Numbered from the stretch's first letter, positions 34,006 through 42,649 are shown. The stretch is 64,000 bases of DNA from Burkholderia sp. BCC0322 (GCF_902833045.1 NZ_CADFDU010000005.1:62583-126582); one strand, 5' to 3'. The notes: generated by a model not told the origin, from the letters alone. Numbers and translations are program-made.

Positions 34006-34923
34006 ATGGAACTCAACGATCTGAGGATCTTCGTCGCGACGGTCGATGCGGGCAGCTTCACGGCGGCGGCCGACCAGCTGATGCTGTCCAAGCAGTTCGT
34101 CAGCCGGCGCACGATGGCGCTGGAGGCGTCGCTCGGCGTGCGGCTGTTGCACCGGAACACGCGCAACCTCGCGGTGACCGAATCGGGGCAGGAGTTTTAT
34201 GTGCGCGCGCAGCGGATCCTCGCGGAGATCGCCGACGCCGAGCAGGCGATGTCGGTGCGCAGCACCGAACTGCACGGGTCGCTGAAAATCAGCGCGCCGC
34301 TGTCGTTCGGGATCACGCACGTGTCGCCGCTGATCGCCGAATTCCTGTCCGCGCATCCGGCCGTGCGGCTGAATCTCGACCTGACCGACCGGCGCGTCGA
34401 CCTGATCGGCGAGGGCTTCGACCTCGTGCTGCGGATCGGCTCGCTCGAGGATTCGACGTTGATCGCGCGCCCGCTCGGCGCGTGGCGGATGGTCGCGTGC
34501 GCGAGCCCTGCCTACCTGAAGCGGCACGGCACGCCGCGGACGCCGGCCGATCTCGCCGGCCATACCTGCGTGCTGTACGGGCGCGAGCGGCGCATCGGCT
34601 GGGAATTCCGTGTCGACGGCGTGGCGCGGACGTTCGACGTGCAGGGGCCGCTCGTCGCGAACAACGGCGAAGTGGTGCGCGACGCGGCGATCGCGGGGCT
34701 CGGCATCGCGCTGCTGCCGGATTTCATCGTCGGCGGGGCGCTCGACAGCGGCGCGCTCGTGCCGGTGCTCGATGCGTATGCGCCGTCGCCGATCACGCTC
34801 AATGCGGTGTTTCCGCAGCATCGGGAAGGGTTCGTCACGCTGCGCACGTTCATCGGGTTTCTCGCGGAACGGCTCGGCGAGGCTGCGCCGGCGGCGAAGG
34901 GCGGGGCCGGGCGGGCGCGTTAA
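34006..34923 (+). CDS. LysR-family transcriptional regulator
   Basis: 305 residues starting MELNDLRIFVATVDAGSFTA at the ATG at 34006, which has GGAG in front. A GTG three codons upstream is the alternative. The helix-turn-helix segment (AADQLMLSKQFVSRRTMALE) and the effector domain (SLKISAPLSFGITHVSPLIA, DLVLRIGSLEDSTLIARPLG) match the CrgA/DsdC-like branch that often controls redox enzymes. Divergent orientation to pirin and wrbA suggests it senses quinone or electrophile stress and drives these two genes. Confidence 0.9.
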   Translation: MELNDLRIFVATVDAGSFTAAADQLMLSKQFVSRRTMALEASLGVRLLHRNTRNLAVTESGQEFYVRAQRILAEIADAEQAMSVRSTELHGSLKISAPLSFGITHVSPLIAEFLSAHPAVRLNLDLTDRRVDLIGEGFDLVLRIGSLEDSTLIARPLGAWRMVACASPAYLKRHGTPRTPADLAGHTCVLYGRERRIGWEFRVDGVARTFDVQGPLVANNGEVVRDAAIAGLGIALLPDFIVGGALDSGALVPVLDAYAPSPITLNAVFPQHREGFVTLRTFIGFLAERLGEAAPAAKGGAGRAR

Positions 34924-34951
34924 CGGACGGGGTTGCGGGGAATGCGGGCGC

Positions 34952-34978
34952 TATTCTCCGCATAATTTGCGGAGAATA
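34952..34978. promoter_or_regulatory. Palindrome 1 upstream of the fic gene
   Basis: Arms TATTCTCCGCA and TGCGGAGAATA, 11 bases each, flank five bases (TAATT). The centre is 53 bases before the centre of a second palindrome with the same CTCCGC/GCGGAG core at the fic start codon. This is most likely a binding site for the winged-helix domain of the Fic protein itself. Confidence 0.65.
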
Positions 34979-35004
34979 TTGAGTCATGCGGGGAATCGGT
35001 GGGA

Positions 35005-35031
35005 TAATCTCCGCATCATGAGCGGAGATTA
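35005..35031. promoter_or_regulatory. Palindrome 2 spanning the fic start codon
   Basis: Arms TAATCTCCGC and GCGGAGATTA, ten bases each, surround ATCATGA, whose ATG (35018-35020) is the fic start codon. The core matches palindrome 1. A protein bound here, or an mRNA hairpin formed by it, would hide the start codon. Confidence 0.65.
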
Positions 35032-36139
35032 CACCTACATCTGGGAGTCGGCCGACTGGCCTGCATGGCGCTTCGACCTCCCCGCACTGGCGACGCCGCT
35101 TGCCGACGTCAGCCGTGCGCAAGGCATGCTGGCCGGGCGGCTGGCGGATGTCGGCCTGGCGTTGCGCGACGAGGCCAGCCTGGCCGCGCTGACGGAGGAC
35201 GTCGTCAAGACCAGCGCGATCGAGGGCGAAAGCCTGAACGTGGCATCGGTCCGGTCGTCGATCGCTCGCCGGCTCGGGGTCGATATCGGCGCACTGGCGC
35301 CGGTCGATCGTCACGTCGAGGGCGTGGTCGACATGGTGCTGGACGCGACGGCCCATGCGGCGGCGCCGGTCACGGACGCCCGTCTGTTCGGATGGCATGC
35401 AGCACTGTTCCCGACCGGCTACTCGGGGATGTCGCGAATCACGGTCGGCGGCTGGCGCACGGATGCCACCGGGCCGATGCAGGTCGTGTCCGGTCCGATC
35501 GGCCGGCAGCGCGTGCATTTCGAGGCGCCGCCCGCCGCGCGCGTCGCCGGCGAAGTCGCGCGTTTTCTCGCATGGCTCAATGCCGCGCCGGCCGAGCCCT
35601 TGCTGATCCGCGCCGGCCTGGCGCACCTGTGGTTCGTCACGCTCCATCCGTTCGACGACGGCAACGGCCGGATTGCGCGTGCGCTCGGGGATCTGGTCCT
35701 CGCGCGCGCCGACCGCAGTCCGCAGCGCTTCTATAGCCTGTCGGCGCAAATCCAGCGCGAGCGCAACGCGTACTACGACGTGCTGGAGCGGACGCAGCGC
35801 GGTTCGCTCGACGTCACGGAATGGCTCGCCTGGTTCCTGACCGCGCTCGGCAGGGCCATCGATCACGCGCACGTGACACTCGACGCGGTGCTGGTCAAGG
35901 CGCGCTTCTGGCAGCGCTGTGCGGGCTTCGCGATGAACGAACGCCAGGTGAAGGTCATGAATCGGCTGCTCGACGGCTTCGAGGGGAAGCTGACGACCAC
36001 CAAGTGGGCAGCGCTTGCGAAGTGCTCGCAAGACACCGCGCTGCGGGACATCACCGAACTCGTCGAGCACGGCGTGCTGCGCCGCTCTTCGTCCGGCGGC
36101 CGGAGCACGAGTTACGAGCTGATGGCGGTCGACGGCTGA
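35018..36139 (+). CDS. Fic-domain protein with C-terminal winged-helix domain
   Basis: 373 residues. The N-terminal part (about residues 5-90, beginning YIWESADWPAWRFDLPAL) is a DUF4172-type segment that contains the inhibitory motif T65-SAI-E69-G70. The Fic core carries an intact active site, H210-PFDDGNGRIA-R221, so the enzyme should transfer AMP or a related group to a target hydroxyl, restrained by the inhibitory helix (class II arrangement). Residues from about 305 on (NRLLDGFEGKLTTTKWAALA, KCSQDTALRDITELVEHGVL) form a DeoR/MarR-like winged helix that probably binds the two palindromes at its own promoter. It is a single gene without a separate antitoxin. Its target is unknown. Confidence 0.9.
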   Translation: MSGDYTYIWESADWPAWRFDLPALATPLADVSRAQGMLAGRLADVGLALRDEASLAALTEDVVKTSAIEGESLNVASVRSSIARRLGVDIGALAPVDRHVEGVVDMVLDATAHAAAPVTDARLFGWHAALFPTGYSGMSRITVGGWRTDATGPMQVVSGPIGRQRVHFEAPPAARVAGEVARFLAWLNAAPAEPLLIRAGLAHLWFVTLHPFDDGNGRIARALGDLVLARADRSPQRFYSLSAQIQRERNAYYDVLERTQRGSLDVTEWLAWFLTALGRAIDHAHVTLDAVLVKARFWQRCAGFAMNERQVKVMNRLLDGFEGKLTTTKWAALAKCSQDTALRDITELVEHGVLRRSSSGGRSTSYELMAVDG

Positions 36140-36516
36140 TGCCGGCCGGGTTTGCGCGTTCGCACCGGGCGATCGGACACGACGCGATGCCGGCGTTCGC
36201 GCGTGTCACCGTCGCCGCGCCGGGCGTGCTCGACAAGGCGTGGCTGAAGGCGTTGCCGCGCACGATTCTGCGTGCGAAGGGCATCGTGCGCGTGGCCGAT
36301 GTGCACGGTACGGTCGCTGCGCGCGTCTGTCAGGCCGCCGCGCGGCGCATCCGGTTCTCGTCGATGGAAGACGAAGGGCTGGCCGCGCACGAAGGAGACG
36401 GCGTGAGGGTGTTCATCGGGTTCATCGATGCCGCCGTGCAAGCCGCATCGCGTGACGGCATCGTGCGACGCAGCGTGGCAGCCTCGATGGTTGCGCCTGC
36501 ATCGAACGTCGATTGA
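36139..36516 (+). CDS. Orphan CobW C-terminal domain protein or remnant
   Basis: 125 residues whose start codon shares a base with the fic stop (TGATG). The segment AWLKALPRTILRAKGIVRVA, followed by ARVCQAAARRIRFSS and VRVFIGF, matches the C-terminal domain of CobW/ZNG-type metallochaperone GTPases. The whole GTPase domain (Walker A, CxCC metal site) is missing. It could be a remnant of a deleted cobW-like gene now attached to the fic gene or a small stand-alone domain. No ribosome site other than the fic end is visible. Confidence 0.5.
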   Translation: MPAGFARSHRAIGHDAMPAFARVTVAAPGVLDKAWLKALPRTILRAKGIVRVADVHGTVAARVCQAAARRIRFSSMEDEGLAAHEGDGVRVFIGFIDAAVQAASRDGIVRRSVAASMVAPASNVD

Positions 36517-36713
36517 TCGACGTCGCGCATTCGGGTTAGGCTTCGGCGAGCAACGGCATGCGCCACGTGCCGGGCCGGGCGTTTTTACCTCGAATGCCGC
36601 GTGCAGGTAGCTTCTACAGGCGCGCGATCCAGCGACGATCCAAGCCGATGACCATCCCGAATCGATCGAATGCGCACGGGCAAGCCGCGATTCCCGCACG
36701 TAATGCATCACAC

Positions 36714-37718
36714 ATGCATCTGCGATCCATCGCGTCCGCCGCGTGGCTGACACTGCTGCCGCTCGCCGCGCATGCGGCCGGCTTTGACTGCGCGAAAGCC
36801 GCTTCGCCAACCGAGAAGGCCATTTGCGCGGATGCCGCGCTGTCGAAGCTCGACGGCGACCTCACGGCGGCGTGGAAGCAGGCGCTCGCAAAAGGCGGCG
36901 ATACGGCCGCGCTGAAGGCCGCGCAGTTGAAGTGGCTCAAGCAGCGCGACCGGTGCGACGCCGACGCATCGTGCCTGGGCGATCGCTACCGCGAACGGCT
37001 CGCGAGCCTGAACGGCAAGCCGCTGGCTGCCGACCGCTGGCAGCAGACGTGGTACATGACGAGCGACAACCCGTCGTTCGGCGGCGTGCTGACGTTCACC
37101 GGCACGCCGCCGCGCCTGCATTTCGAACTGGGCGGCAACAACGGTGCGAATACGGGCGGGCTCGACGGCGACATCGTGCTGCACGGCGACAGCGGCACCT
37201 ACCGCAAGGACAGGTGCCGGCTCGATTTCGAACGGAAGGGCGCGCGCATCGGCGTCACGCAACACGGCGCGGATGTCGATTGCGGTGCCGGCTCGGGCGT
37301 GTTCTACGGCGGCGAGTATGTGACCGCGGCGCAGTTCCAGGCCAAGCCGGCGGCCGACCTGCTGAGCCTCAAGGTCGTTGACGACGCGACGCAGAACGCG
37401 GCCGCGCACACACTGCTCGGCGCCGATTACCAGACGCTCGTCGACATCGTCAATTACAGCGTCGACGAGAAGGATCTCGACGGGCTGAACGCGCACGTGG
37501 CGTCGTACTGGGTGCGCGGCATCGCGACGACGAACGCGGCGATCGTGATGCGCCGCGGTAACGATCTGTGGATCGGGGTGCTCGTGTTCGACGCGCAGAG
37601 CAACGTCCGGATGCGCTATTACACGAACGTGCCGGCGTGGAAGAAGCGCGTGCCGAAGACCATCCTGGCGTGGCATGACCATCTCGACAAGACGTTGCCG
37701 GTCGACGTGATGCAGTGA
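36714..37718 (+). CDS. Secreted protein with LprI-like N-terminal domain
   Basis: 334 residues with a signal peptide (SIASAAWLTLLPLAAHAAGF). The mature N-terminus FDCAKAASPTEKAICADAAL, SKLDGDLTAAWKQAL, and LKWLKQRDRCDADASCLGDR is the LprI/DUF1311 domain, four cysteines included, known from a mycobacterial lysozyme inhibitor. The remaining 230 residues form an unfamiliar beta-rich domain (TWYMTSDNPSFGGVLTFTGT) with a stretch about an exposed YYTNVPAWKKRVPKTILAW at the end. Likely periplasmic; whether it inhibits lysozyme cannot be judged. I prefer the ATG at 36714, which immediately precedes the signal peptide. Confidence 0.75.
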   Translation: MHLRSIASAAWLTLLPLAAHAAGFDCAKAASPTEKAICADAALSKLDGDLTAAWKQALAKGGDTAALKAAQLKWLKQRDRCDADASCLGDRYRERLASLNGKPLAADRWQQTWYMTSDNPSFGGVLTFTGTPPRLHFELGGNNGANTGGLDGDIVLHGDSGTYRKDRCRLDFERKGARIGVTQHGADVDCGAGSGVFYGGEYVTAAQFQAKPAADLLSLKVVDDATQNAAAHTLLGADYQTLVDIVNYSVDEKDLDGLNAHVASYWVRGIATTNAAIVMRRGNDLWIGVLVFDAQSNVRMRYYTNVPAWKKRVPKTILAWHDHLDKTLPVDVMQ

Positions 37719-37755
37719 CGGGCGGGCCGGGCGGCCGAAGCCGCCCGGCGCCTCT

Positions 37756-38841
37756 TCATTTCCTTCGCGCTGCGCGCGCGTGCGCGGGCGCCGCAGCCGA
37801 TTCCCGCGCGCGCAACTCCGGCTGCACCGCATGACCGGGCCCCGTTGCGCCGTTCTCGAGCGCGTCGAGCAAGGCCTGAGCGGCCTGGCGCCCGATCGCG
37901 TCGGTGTCGACCCACATCGTCGTCAGCGGCGGCTGGATCTCGCGCGCGAGCGCGATGTCGTCGAACCCGGTGATCGACAATTGCGCGGGCACGTCGATGC
38001 CGAGCGCCTGCGCCTCGAGCAACGCGCCCAGCGCGAGCGCATCGTTGCCGCAGATCACGGCCGTCGGCCGCGTCGCCGCGTCGCTGCCGGCGATCGCGCG
38101 CAGGCTCGCCCGCCCGAACGCGATCGTGGCCGCGCCTTCGTGCTGATGGACCGGGCGTACCGCGAGCCCGCGCGCGGCCAGCGTGTCGTGAATGCCGCGC
38201 AGGCGGGCCTGCACGCGATCGTTGTCCGCCGACGGCTGCATGATGATCGCGAAATCCCGGTGGCCGAGGTCGAGCAGGTGGGTGGTGAGCCGCGCGAACG
38301 CCGCGCGGTTGTCGAAGCCGATACAGCAGTGCGGGCTGTCGTCGCGATACGCATAAGTGACGACGTACGGCACGCGGTGCATCGCAAGCAGTTCGAACAG
38401 TTCCGGCGGATACGCTTCGCCGACCAGCGACACGGCTTCCACGCCGCGCGACAGCATCGCGCGCACCTGGGCCAGCGCCTGCGCGGGATCGTAGTTCGAG
38501 CAGCCGAGGAACAGCGTGATGCCGTGCTCGGCCATGACCGTCTGCATGCCCGCGACCTGCGATGCGAACACCTGGTCGTCGAGCGTCGGAATGATCGCGC
38601 CGGTGATGTGGGTGCGGGTGGACGCGAGCGCACGCCCCGCCGCGTTCGGAATCCAGTTCAGCGTGCGCGCCGCGTCGCGCACGCGCTGCTGCACGTCGGC
38701 CGACACCTTGCCGGGATCGTTGTACACGCGCGAGACGGTCGCGGTCGACACGCCGGCCAGTTTCGCGACATCGCCGAGCACCGAGCGGCCGCTGCCGCGG
38801 CGCGCGCGGGGCGCGCCGCCGCGGGACGGTGGCGCGCTCAT
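37756..38841 (-). CDS. LacI-family transcriptional repressor
   Basis: 361 residues. The N-terminal helix-turn-helix is SVLGDVAKLAGVSTATVSRV with the hinge region RALASTRTHITGAIIPTL; the sugar-binding domain contains RGVEAVSLVGEAYPPELFEL and TAVICGNDALALGALLEAQA. It is divergent from a ribokinase gene, with LacI-type operators in the 240-base spacer. It most likely represses the ribokinase, MFS transporter and aldolase genes until their sugar or nucleoside-derived substrate is present. Confidence 0.92.
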   Translation of the reverse strand: MSAPPSRGGAPRARRGSGRSVLGDVAKLAGVSTATVSRVYNDPGKVSADVQQRVRDAARTLNWIPNAAGRALASTRTHITGAIIPTLDDQVFASQVAGMQTVMAEHGITLFLGCSNYDPAQALAQVRAMLSRGVEAVSLVGEAYPPELFELLAMHRVPYVVTYAYRDDSPHCCIGFDNRAAFARLTTHLLDLGHRDFAIIMQPSADNDRVQARLRGIHDTLAARGLAVRPVHQHEGAATIAFGRASLRAIAGSDAATRPTAVICGNDALALGALLEAQALGIDVPAQLSITGFDDIALAREIQPPLTTMWVDTDAIGRQAAQALLDALENGATGPGHAVQPELRARESAAAPAHARAARRK

Positions 38842-38951
38842 CGGCCGGCTCCCGGCGTGGCCGCGGTGGCGGCGCTACGCGTTGTCAAATGCGTCATTGT
38901 TTACCCTCGATTCATGGCAGCGCCGCTTGCATTCTCGCTCGACCCTGTGAG

Positions 38952-38968
38952 AATGTAAGCGCTATCTT
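38952..38968. promoter_or_regulatory. LacI-type half operator
   Basis: AATGTAAGCGCTATCTT has the AATGTAAGC left half of the full operator at 39060 and the GCGC-type centre of LacI operators. It lies 111 bases before the lacI-type start codon, so it may serve autoregulation. Confidence 0.5.
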
Positions 38969-39059
38969 GACGTGCTTCCCTATTATCTCAGACCTAGATT
39001 CTATCCAGATCGTGAAATTTTCATCGACGACGGCCGTTCCGGCCATTTTGTCCGTCAAA

Positions 39060-39077
39060 AATGTAAGCGGTTACATT
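39060..39077. promoter_or_regulatory. LacI-type operator at the ribokinase start
   Basis: AATGTAAGCGGTTACATT, an 18-base near-perfect palindrome (one mismatched pair), ends five bases before the ribokinase ATG. Repressor bound there would cover the ribosome-site region and block transcription from the promoter just upstream. Confidence 0.75.
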
Positions 39078-39082
39078 CGGAA

Positions 39083-40009
39083 ATGAGCTACACCTATCCA
39101 CCTCGCATCGCCGTCTGCGGCAGCGTGAACATCGACCTCGTCACGCGCGCGCCGCGCCTGCCGGTGCCGGGCGAGACGCTGCTCGGCACGGATTTCCAGA
39201 CCGTTTACGGCGGCAAGGGGGCGAACCAGGCGGTCGCGGCCGCGCGCCTGGGCGCGTCGGTCGCGATGATCGGCTGCGTCGGCGACGACGCGTTCGGTGC
39301 GCGCCTCTACGACGCGCTGGCGGCAGAGGGCATCGACGTGACGCATCTCGGCCGGATCGGCGGTACGGCGACCGGGGTGGCCACGATCACGGTCGATGAG
39401 GGCGGCGCGAACAGCATCGTTGTCGTGCCCGGGGCGAATGCGCGTCTCGATGCCGACCGGATCGACGCGGCGCGCGAAGCGATCGCCGGGGCCGCGATGC
39501 TGGTGTGCCAGCTCGAAGTGCCGGCGACGACGGTCGCGCGTGCCATTGCCTGTGCTTCCGCGCATCACACGCCGGTGCTGCTCAATCCCGCGCCTGCCCA
39601 GCCGCTGTTCGACGCGCTGCTGGCACGGGTCGACTACCTCGTCGTCAACGAAACCGAAGCCGAGTCGCTGACCGGCGTTGCCGTCGGCGACGACGCGTCC
39701 GCCGTGCGTGCCGCCGATGCGCTGTGCGCGAAGGGCGTGGGCAACGTGCTGGTCACGCTTGGCGCGCGCGGCGTGTGCTGGCGCGGCGGGGCGGGCAACG
39801 GTCGCCTGCGGGCGATGTCGGTGGTCGCCGTCGATACGACCGCGGCCGGCGACACCTTCGTCGGCGGGTTCGCGGCCGCCCGCGCGGGCGGCGCATCGAT
39901 GATCGACGCGATCGGCTTCGGCCAGCGCGCCGCCGCGATCAGCGTGACGCGCTACGGCGCACAGACCTCGATCCCGACGCGTGACGAAGTGGCGCGCCTG
40001 GAGACCTGA
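39083..40009 (+). CDS. rbsK: Ribokinase, PfkB family
   Basis: 308 residues. The N-terminal PfkB signature VYGGKGANQAVAAARLGASV and VAMIGCVGDDAFGARLYDAL, and the C-terminal ATP and catalytic motif VVAVDTTAAGDTFVGGFAAA, identify it; the aspartate of AAGD is the base that activates the hydroxyl. The preceding residue is Ala in place of the usual Gly in GAGD. It would phosphorylate ribose or a related pentose or deoxysugar at C5. It is first in a three-gene operon controlled by the divergent LacI-type repressor. The ATG at 39083 lies almost on the operator, with a weak ribosome site. Confidence 0.9.
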   Translation: MSYTYPPRIAVCGSVNIDLVTRAPRLPVPGETLLGTDFQTVYGGKGANQAVAAARLGASVAMIGCVGDDAFGARLYDALAAEGIDVTHLGRIGGTATGVATITVDEGGANSIVVVPGANARLDADRIDAAREAIAGAAMLVCQLEVPATTVARAIACASAHHTPVLLNPAPAQPLFDALLARVDYLVVNETEAESLTGVAVGDDASAVRAADALCAKGVGNVLVTLGARGVCWRGGAGNGRLRAMSVVAVDTTAAGDTFVGGFAAARAGGASMIDAIGFGQRAAAISVTRYGAQTSIPTRDEVARLET

Positions 40010-40069
40010 ATTCCGCATGAGACGGACAGGCCGGAACCGGCCGATACCAGTGACATGGAGACAACCGCA

Positions 40070-41389
40070 ATGAACGAAACCCCGACCGTTCCGCCCGCAC
40101 CGCCACGTATCCGGCGCGGACAACGCATCGCGCTCGCGCTGTTGATGGCGAGCGGCATCGTCAACTACCTCGATCGCGGCACGCTGGCCGTCGCAAGCTC
40201 GGCGATCCGCGGCGATCTTGGCCTGTCGCTCTCACAGATGGGGCTGCTGCTGTCGGCCTTCTCGTGGAGCTATGCGCTGTGCCAGTTCCCGGTCGGCGGG
40301 CTGGTCGACCGCATCGGGCCGCGCCGGCTGCTCGGGATCGGCTTGATCGTGTGGTCGTTCGCGCAGGCGGCGGGCGGCATCGTGTCGACGTTCGGCTGGT
40401 TCATCGTCGCGCGCATCGTGCTCGGCATCGGCGAGGCGCCGCAGTTCCCGTCGGCCGCGCGGGTGGTGAGCAACTGGTTTCCGCTGCGCGCGCGCGGCAC
40501 GCCGACCGGGATCTTCAACGCCGCGTCGCCGCTCGGTACCGCGCTCGCGCCGTTGCTGCTGTCGATCCTCGTCGCGTCGTTCGACTGGCGCTGGGCGTTC
40601 ATCGCGACGGGCGCAGCCGGTCTCGTCGTCGCCGTCGCCTGGTTCGCGCTGTACCGCGATCCGGTGCGCGCGCAACTGACTGCGACCGAGCGCAATTATC
40701 TCGACGCCGATGCGCAAAGCGCGGTCGCGGCGCCGAAGCTGACGTTCGCCGAATGGCGCGGCCTGTTCTCGCACGGCACGACCTGGGGGATGCTGATCGG
40801 CTATTTCGGTTCCGTGTACCTGAACTGGGTGTACCTGACCTGGCTGCCGGGCTACCTGACGATGGAGCGGCACATGAGCCTGATCCGCACCGGCTTTGCC
40901 GCGTCGGTGCCGTTCCTGTGCGGATTCGTCGGCTCGCTGCTGGCCGGCTGGTTGTCGGATCTGGTCACGCGCCGCAGCCGTTCGCCCGTCGTGAGCCGGC
41001 GCAATGCGGTGGTGGTCGCGATGCTCGGGATGGTCGCGTTCACGATTCCCGCCGCGCTCGTGCAGAGCAACACGGTTGCGCTCGCGTGCATTTCGGTCGT
41101 GATCTTTCTCGCCAACGCGGCGTCGGCCTGCTCGTGGGCGCTCGCGACGGCGGCCGCGCCGCCGAGCCGTATCGCGTCGCTCGGCGCGATCCAGAATTTC
41201 GGCGGCTTCGTCGGCGGCGCGCTCGCGCCGATCCTGACGGGCATCATTGCGCAGAAGTGGTCGTTCGTGCCGGCGCTGCTGGCGGCCGCGGCGATCGCGT
41301 TCGCGGGCGCGATGGCGTACCTGCTGCTGGTGCGCAAGCCGATTCCCGAGCAGGCCGCGAACGCGGCGCCCGGGCCGTTGCCGGCCTGA
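40070..41389 (+). CDS. MFS transporter, anion:cation symporter family
   Basis: 439 residues with 12 membrane helices. The opening helix SGIVNYLDRGTLAVASSAIR, the loop GGLVDRIGPRRLLGIGLIVW and RIVLGIGEAPQFPSAARVVS are typical of the ACS/GudP branch, which imports hexuronates, aldarates or similar sugar acids. I choose the ATG at 40070 because GGAG lies 10 bases before it; the in-frame ATG at 40055 overlaps that site. The gene sits between ribokinase and a DapA-family aldolase, so it should import the substrate of that pathway. Confidence 0.87.
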   Translation: MNETPTVPPAPPRIRRGQRIALALLMASGIVNYLDRGTLAVASSAIRGDLGLSLSQMGLLLSAFSWSYALCQFPVGGLVDRIGPRRLLGIGLIVWSFAQAAGGIVSTFGWFIVARIVLGIGEAPQFPSAARVVSNWFPLRARGTPTGIFNAASPLGTALAPLLLSILVASFDWRWAFIATGAAGLVVAVAWFALYRDPVRAQLTATERNYLDADAQSAVAAPKLTFAEWRGLFSHGTTWGMLIGYFGSVYLNWVYLTWLPGYLTMERHMSLIRTGFAASVPFLCGFVGSLLAGWLSDLVTRRSRSPVVSRRNAVVVAMLGMVAFTIPAALVQSNTVALACISVVIFLANAASACSWALATAAAPPSRIASLGAIQNFGGFVGGALAPILTGIIAQKWSFVPALLAAAAIAFAGAMAYLLLVRKPIPEQAANAAPGPLPA

Positions 41390-41433
41390 GCACGCGGTAT
41401 GCGCCCCGCATTCACTGAAGCAAGGAGAAACAG

Positions 41434-42378
41434 ATGCAACACCCGCAGCAATCGAACGTGACCATCGAGGGCATCGTCCCGGTGATGCTGACGCCGTTCG
41501 ACGATGCCGGCGCGATCGACTACGCCGGGCTCGAGCGGCTCATCGAATGGTATCTGGCACACGGCGCCGATGCGTTGTTCGCGGTCGCGCAGTCGAGCGA
41601 GATGCAGTTCCTGAGTCTGGCCGAACGCGCGGAACTCGCGCGCTTCGTGGTCGATCGGGTGGCCGGGCGCGTGCCCGTCGTCGCGTCCGGGCACATCAGC
41701 GACGATCTCGACGCGCAGGCCGAGGAGCTGTGCGCGGCGGCCGAATCGGGCGCGCAGGGCGTCGTGCTCGTGACCAACCGGCTGGATCCGCAGCGCAAGG
41801 GCAGCGCCGCGTTGCTCGACCATCTTCACCGGCTGCTCGCGCGATTGCCGTCGGATCTGCCGCTCGGGCTGTACGAGTGTCCTGCGCCTTACCGGCGGCT
41901 GCTGTCGGATGACGAACTGCGCGCGTGCATCGACACGGGCCGCTTCGTGATGCTCAAGGACGTGAGCTGCGACCTGGAGACGGTGAAGCGGCGGGTCGCG
42001 CTCGCCGAGGGCTCGCCGCTGAAGATCCTCAACGCGAACGCCGCGATTGCCTGGGACGCGATGAAGGCGGGTTCCGCCGGCTTCAACGGCGTATTCACCA
42101 ACTTCCATCCGGATCTGTACCGGTGGTTGCGCACGCAAGGGGATACGAATCCGGCGCTGGCCGACGAGCTCTCGACGTTCCTCGTCGTTTCTGCGGTGTC
42201 GGAGGCGCTGGGGTATCCGGCGCTCGCGAAGCTCTATCACCAGCGGATCGGCACCTTCGCGTCGATCCGTTGCCGCGCGATCGACTACGACGTGCGTGAA
42301 CGGTTCTGGGCGCTCGATGCGGTGCTCGACAAGATCGTGGCCGGGACCGAGCATTTCCGTCGACGGATCGCTGCGTAA
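41434..42378 (+). CDS. Dihydrodipicolinate-synthase-family aldolase/lyase
   Basis: 314 residues with a (beta/alpha)8 barrel. The Schiff-base lysine is Lys175 in RFVMLKDVSCD, the assisting tyrosine Tyr147 in LGLYECPAPYRRLLSD, and the family start is GIVPVMLTPFDDAGAIDYAG. The usual GTTGE-type Ser/Thr motif reads AVAQSSEMQFLSLAERAELA, which argues for a sugar-acid aldolase or dehydratase and not lysine biosynthesis. It closes the operon with ribokinase and the MFS transporter, presumably splitting a 2-keto-3-deoxy acid. An AAGGAG ribosome site precedes the ATG. Confidence 0.85.
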   Translation: MQHPQQSNVTIEGIVPVMLTPFDDAGAIDYAGLERLIEWYLAHGADALFAVAQSSEMQFLSLAERAELARFVVDRVAGRVPVVASGHISDDLDAQAEELCAAAESGAQGVVLVTNRLDPQRKGSAALLDHLHRLLARLPSDLPLGLYECPAPYRRLLSDDELRACIDTGRFVMLKDVSCDLETVKRRVALAEGSPLKILNANAAIAWDAMKAGSAGFNGVFTNFHPDLYRWLRTQGDTNPALADELSTFLVVSAVSEALGYPALAKLYHQRIGTFASIRCRAIDYDVRERFWALDAVLDKIVAGTEHFRRRIAA

Positions 42379-42530
42379 TCGGGCACGCGGCGCGCCGTTC
42401 GAGGTTTGCCGTGCGCGGTGGGGCGGCGTGCTGGACGGGCCGCCGCCTTCGCGCCGGTTCGTCGGGGCGCGCGTGGTGGCGGCGCACGACGCTACCTTCA
42501 CTCGTCCCATCGCACGATCGAGCCGCGGGC

Positions 42531-42649
42531 AAGCCCCAAGCTCCAAGCTCCAAGCTCCAAGCTCCAAGCTCCAAGCTCCAAGCTCCAAGCTCCAAGCTCC
42601 AAGCCCCAAGCCCCAAGCCCCAAGCCCCAAGCCCCAAGCCCCAAGCCCC
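42531..42649. repeat. Tandem heptamer repeat with two variant blocks
   Basis: Seventeen head-to-tail 7-base units. The order is one AAGCCCC, nine AAGCTCC, then seven AAGCCCC units, without interruptions, over 119 bases. It lies between the aldolase gene and the DoxX gene and follows no recognisable coding sequence; antisense frames give artificial Leu-Gly-Ala-Trp/Ser repeats. A variable-number repeat is likely. Confidence 0.9.
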
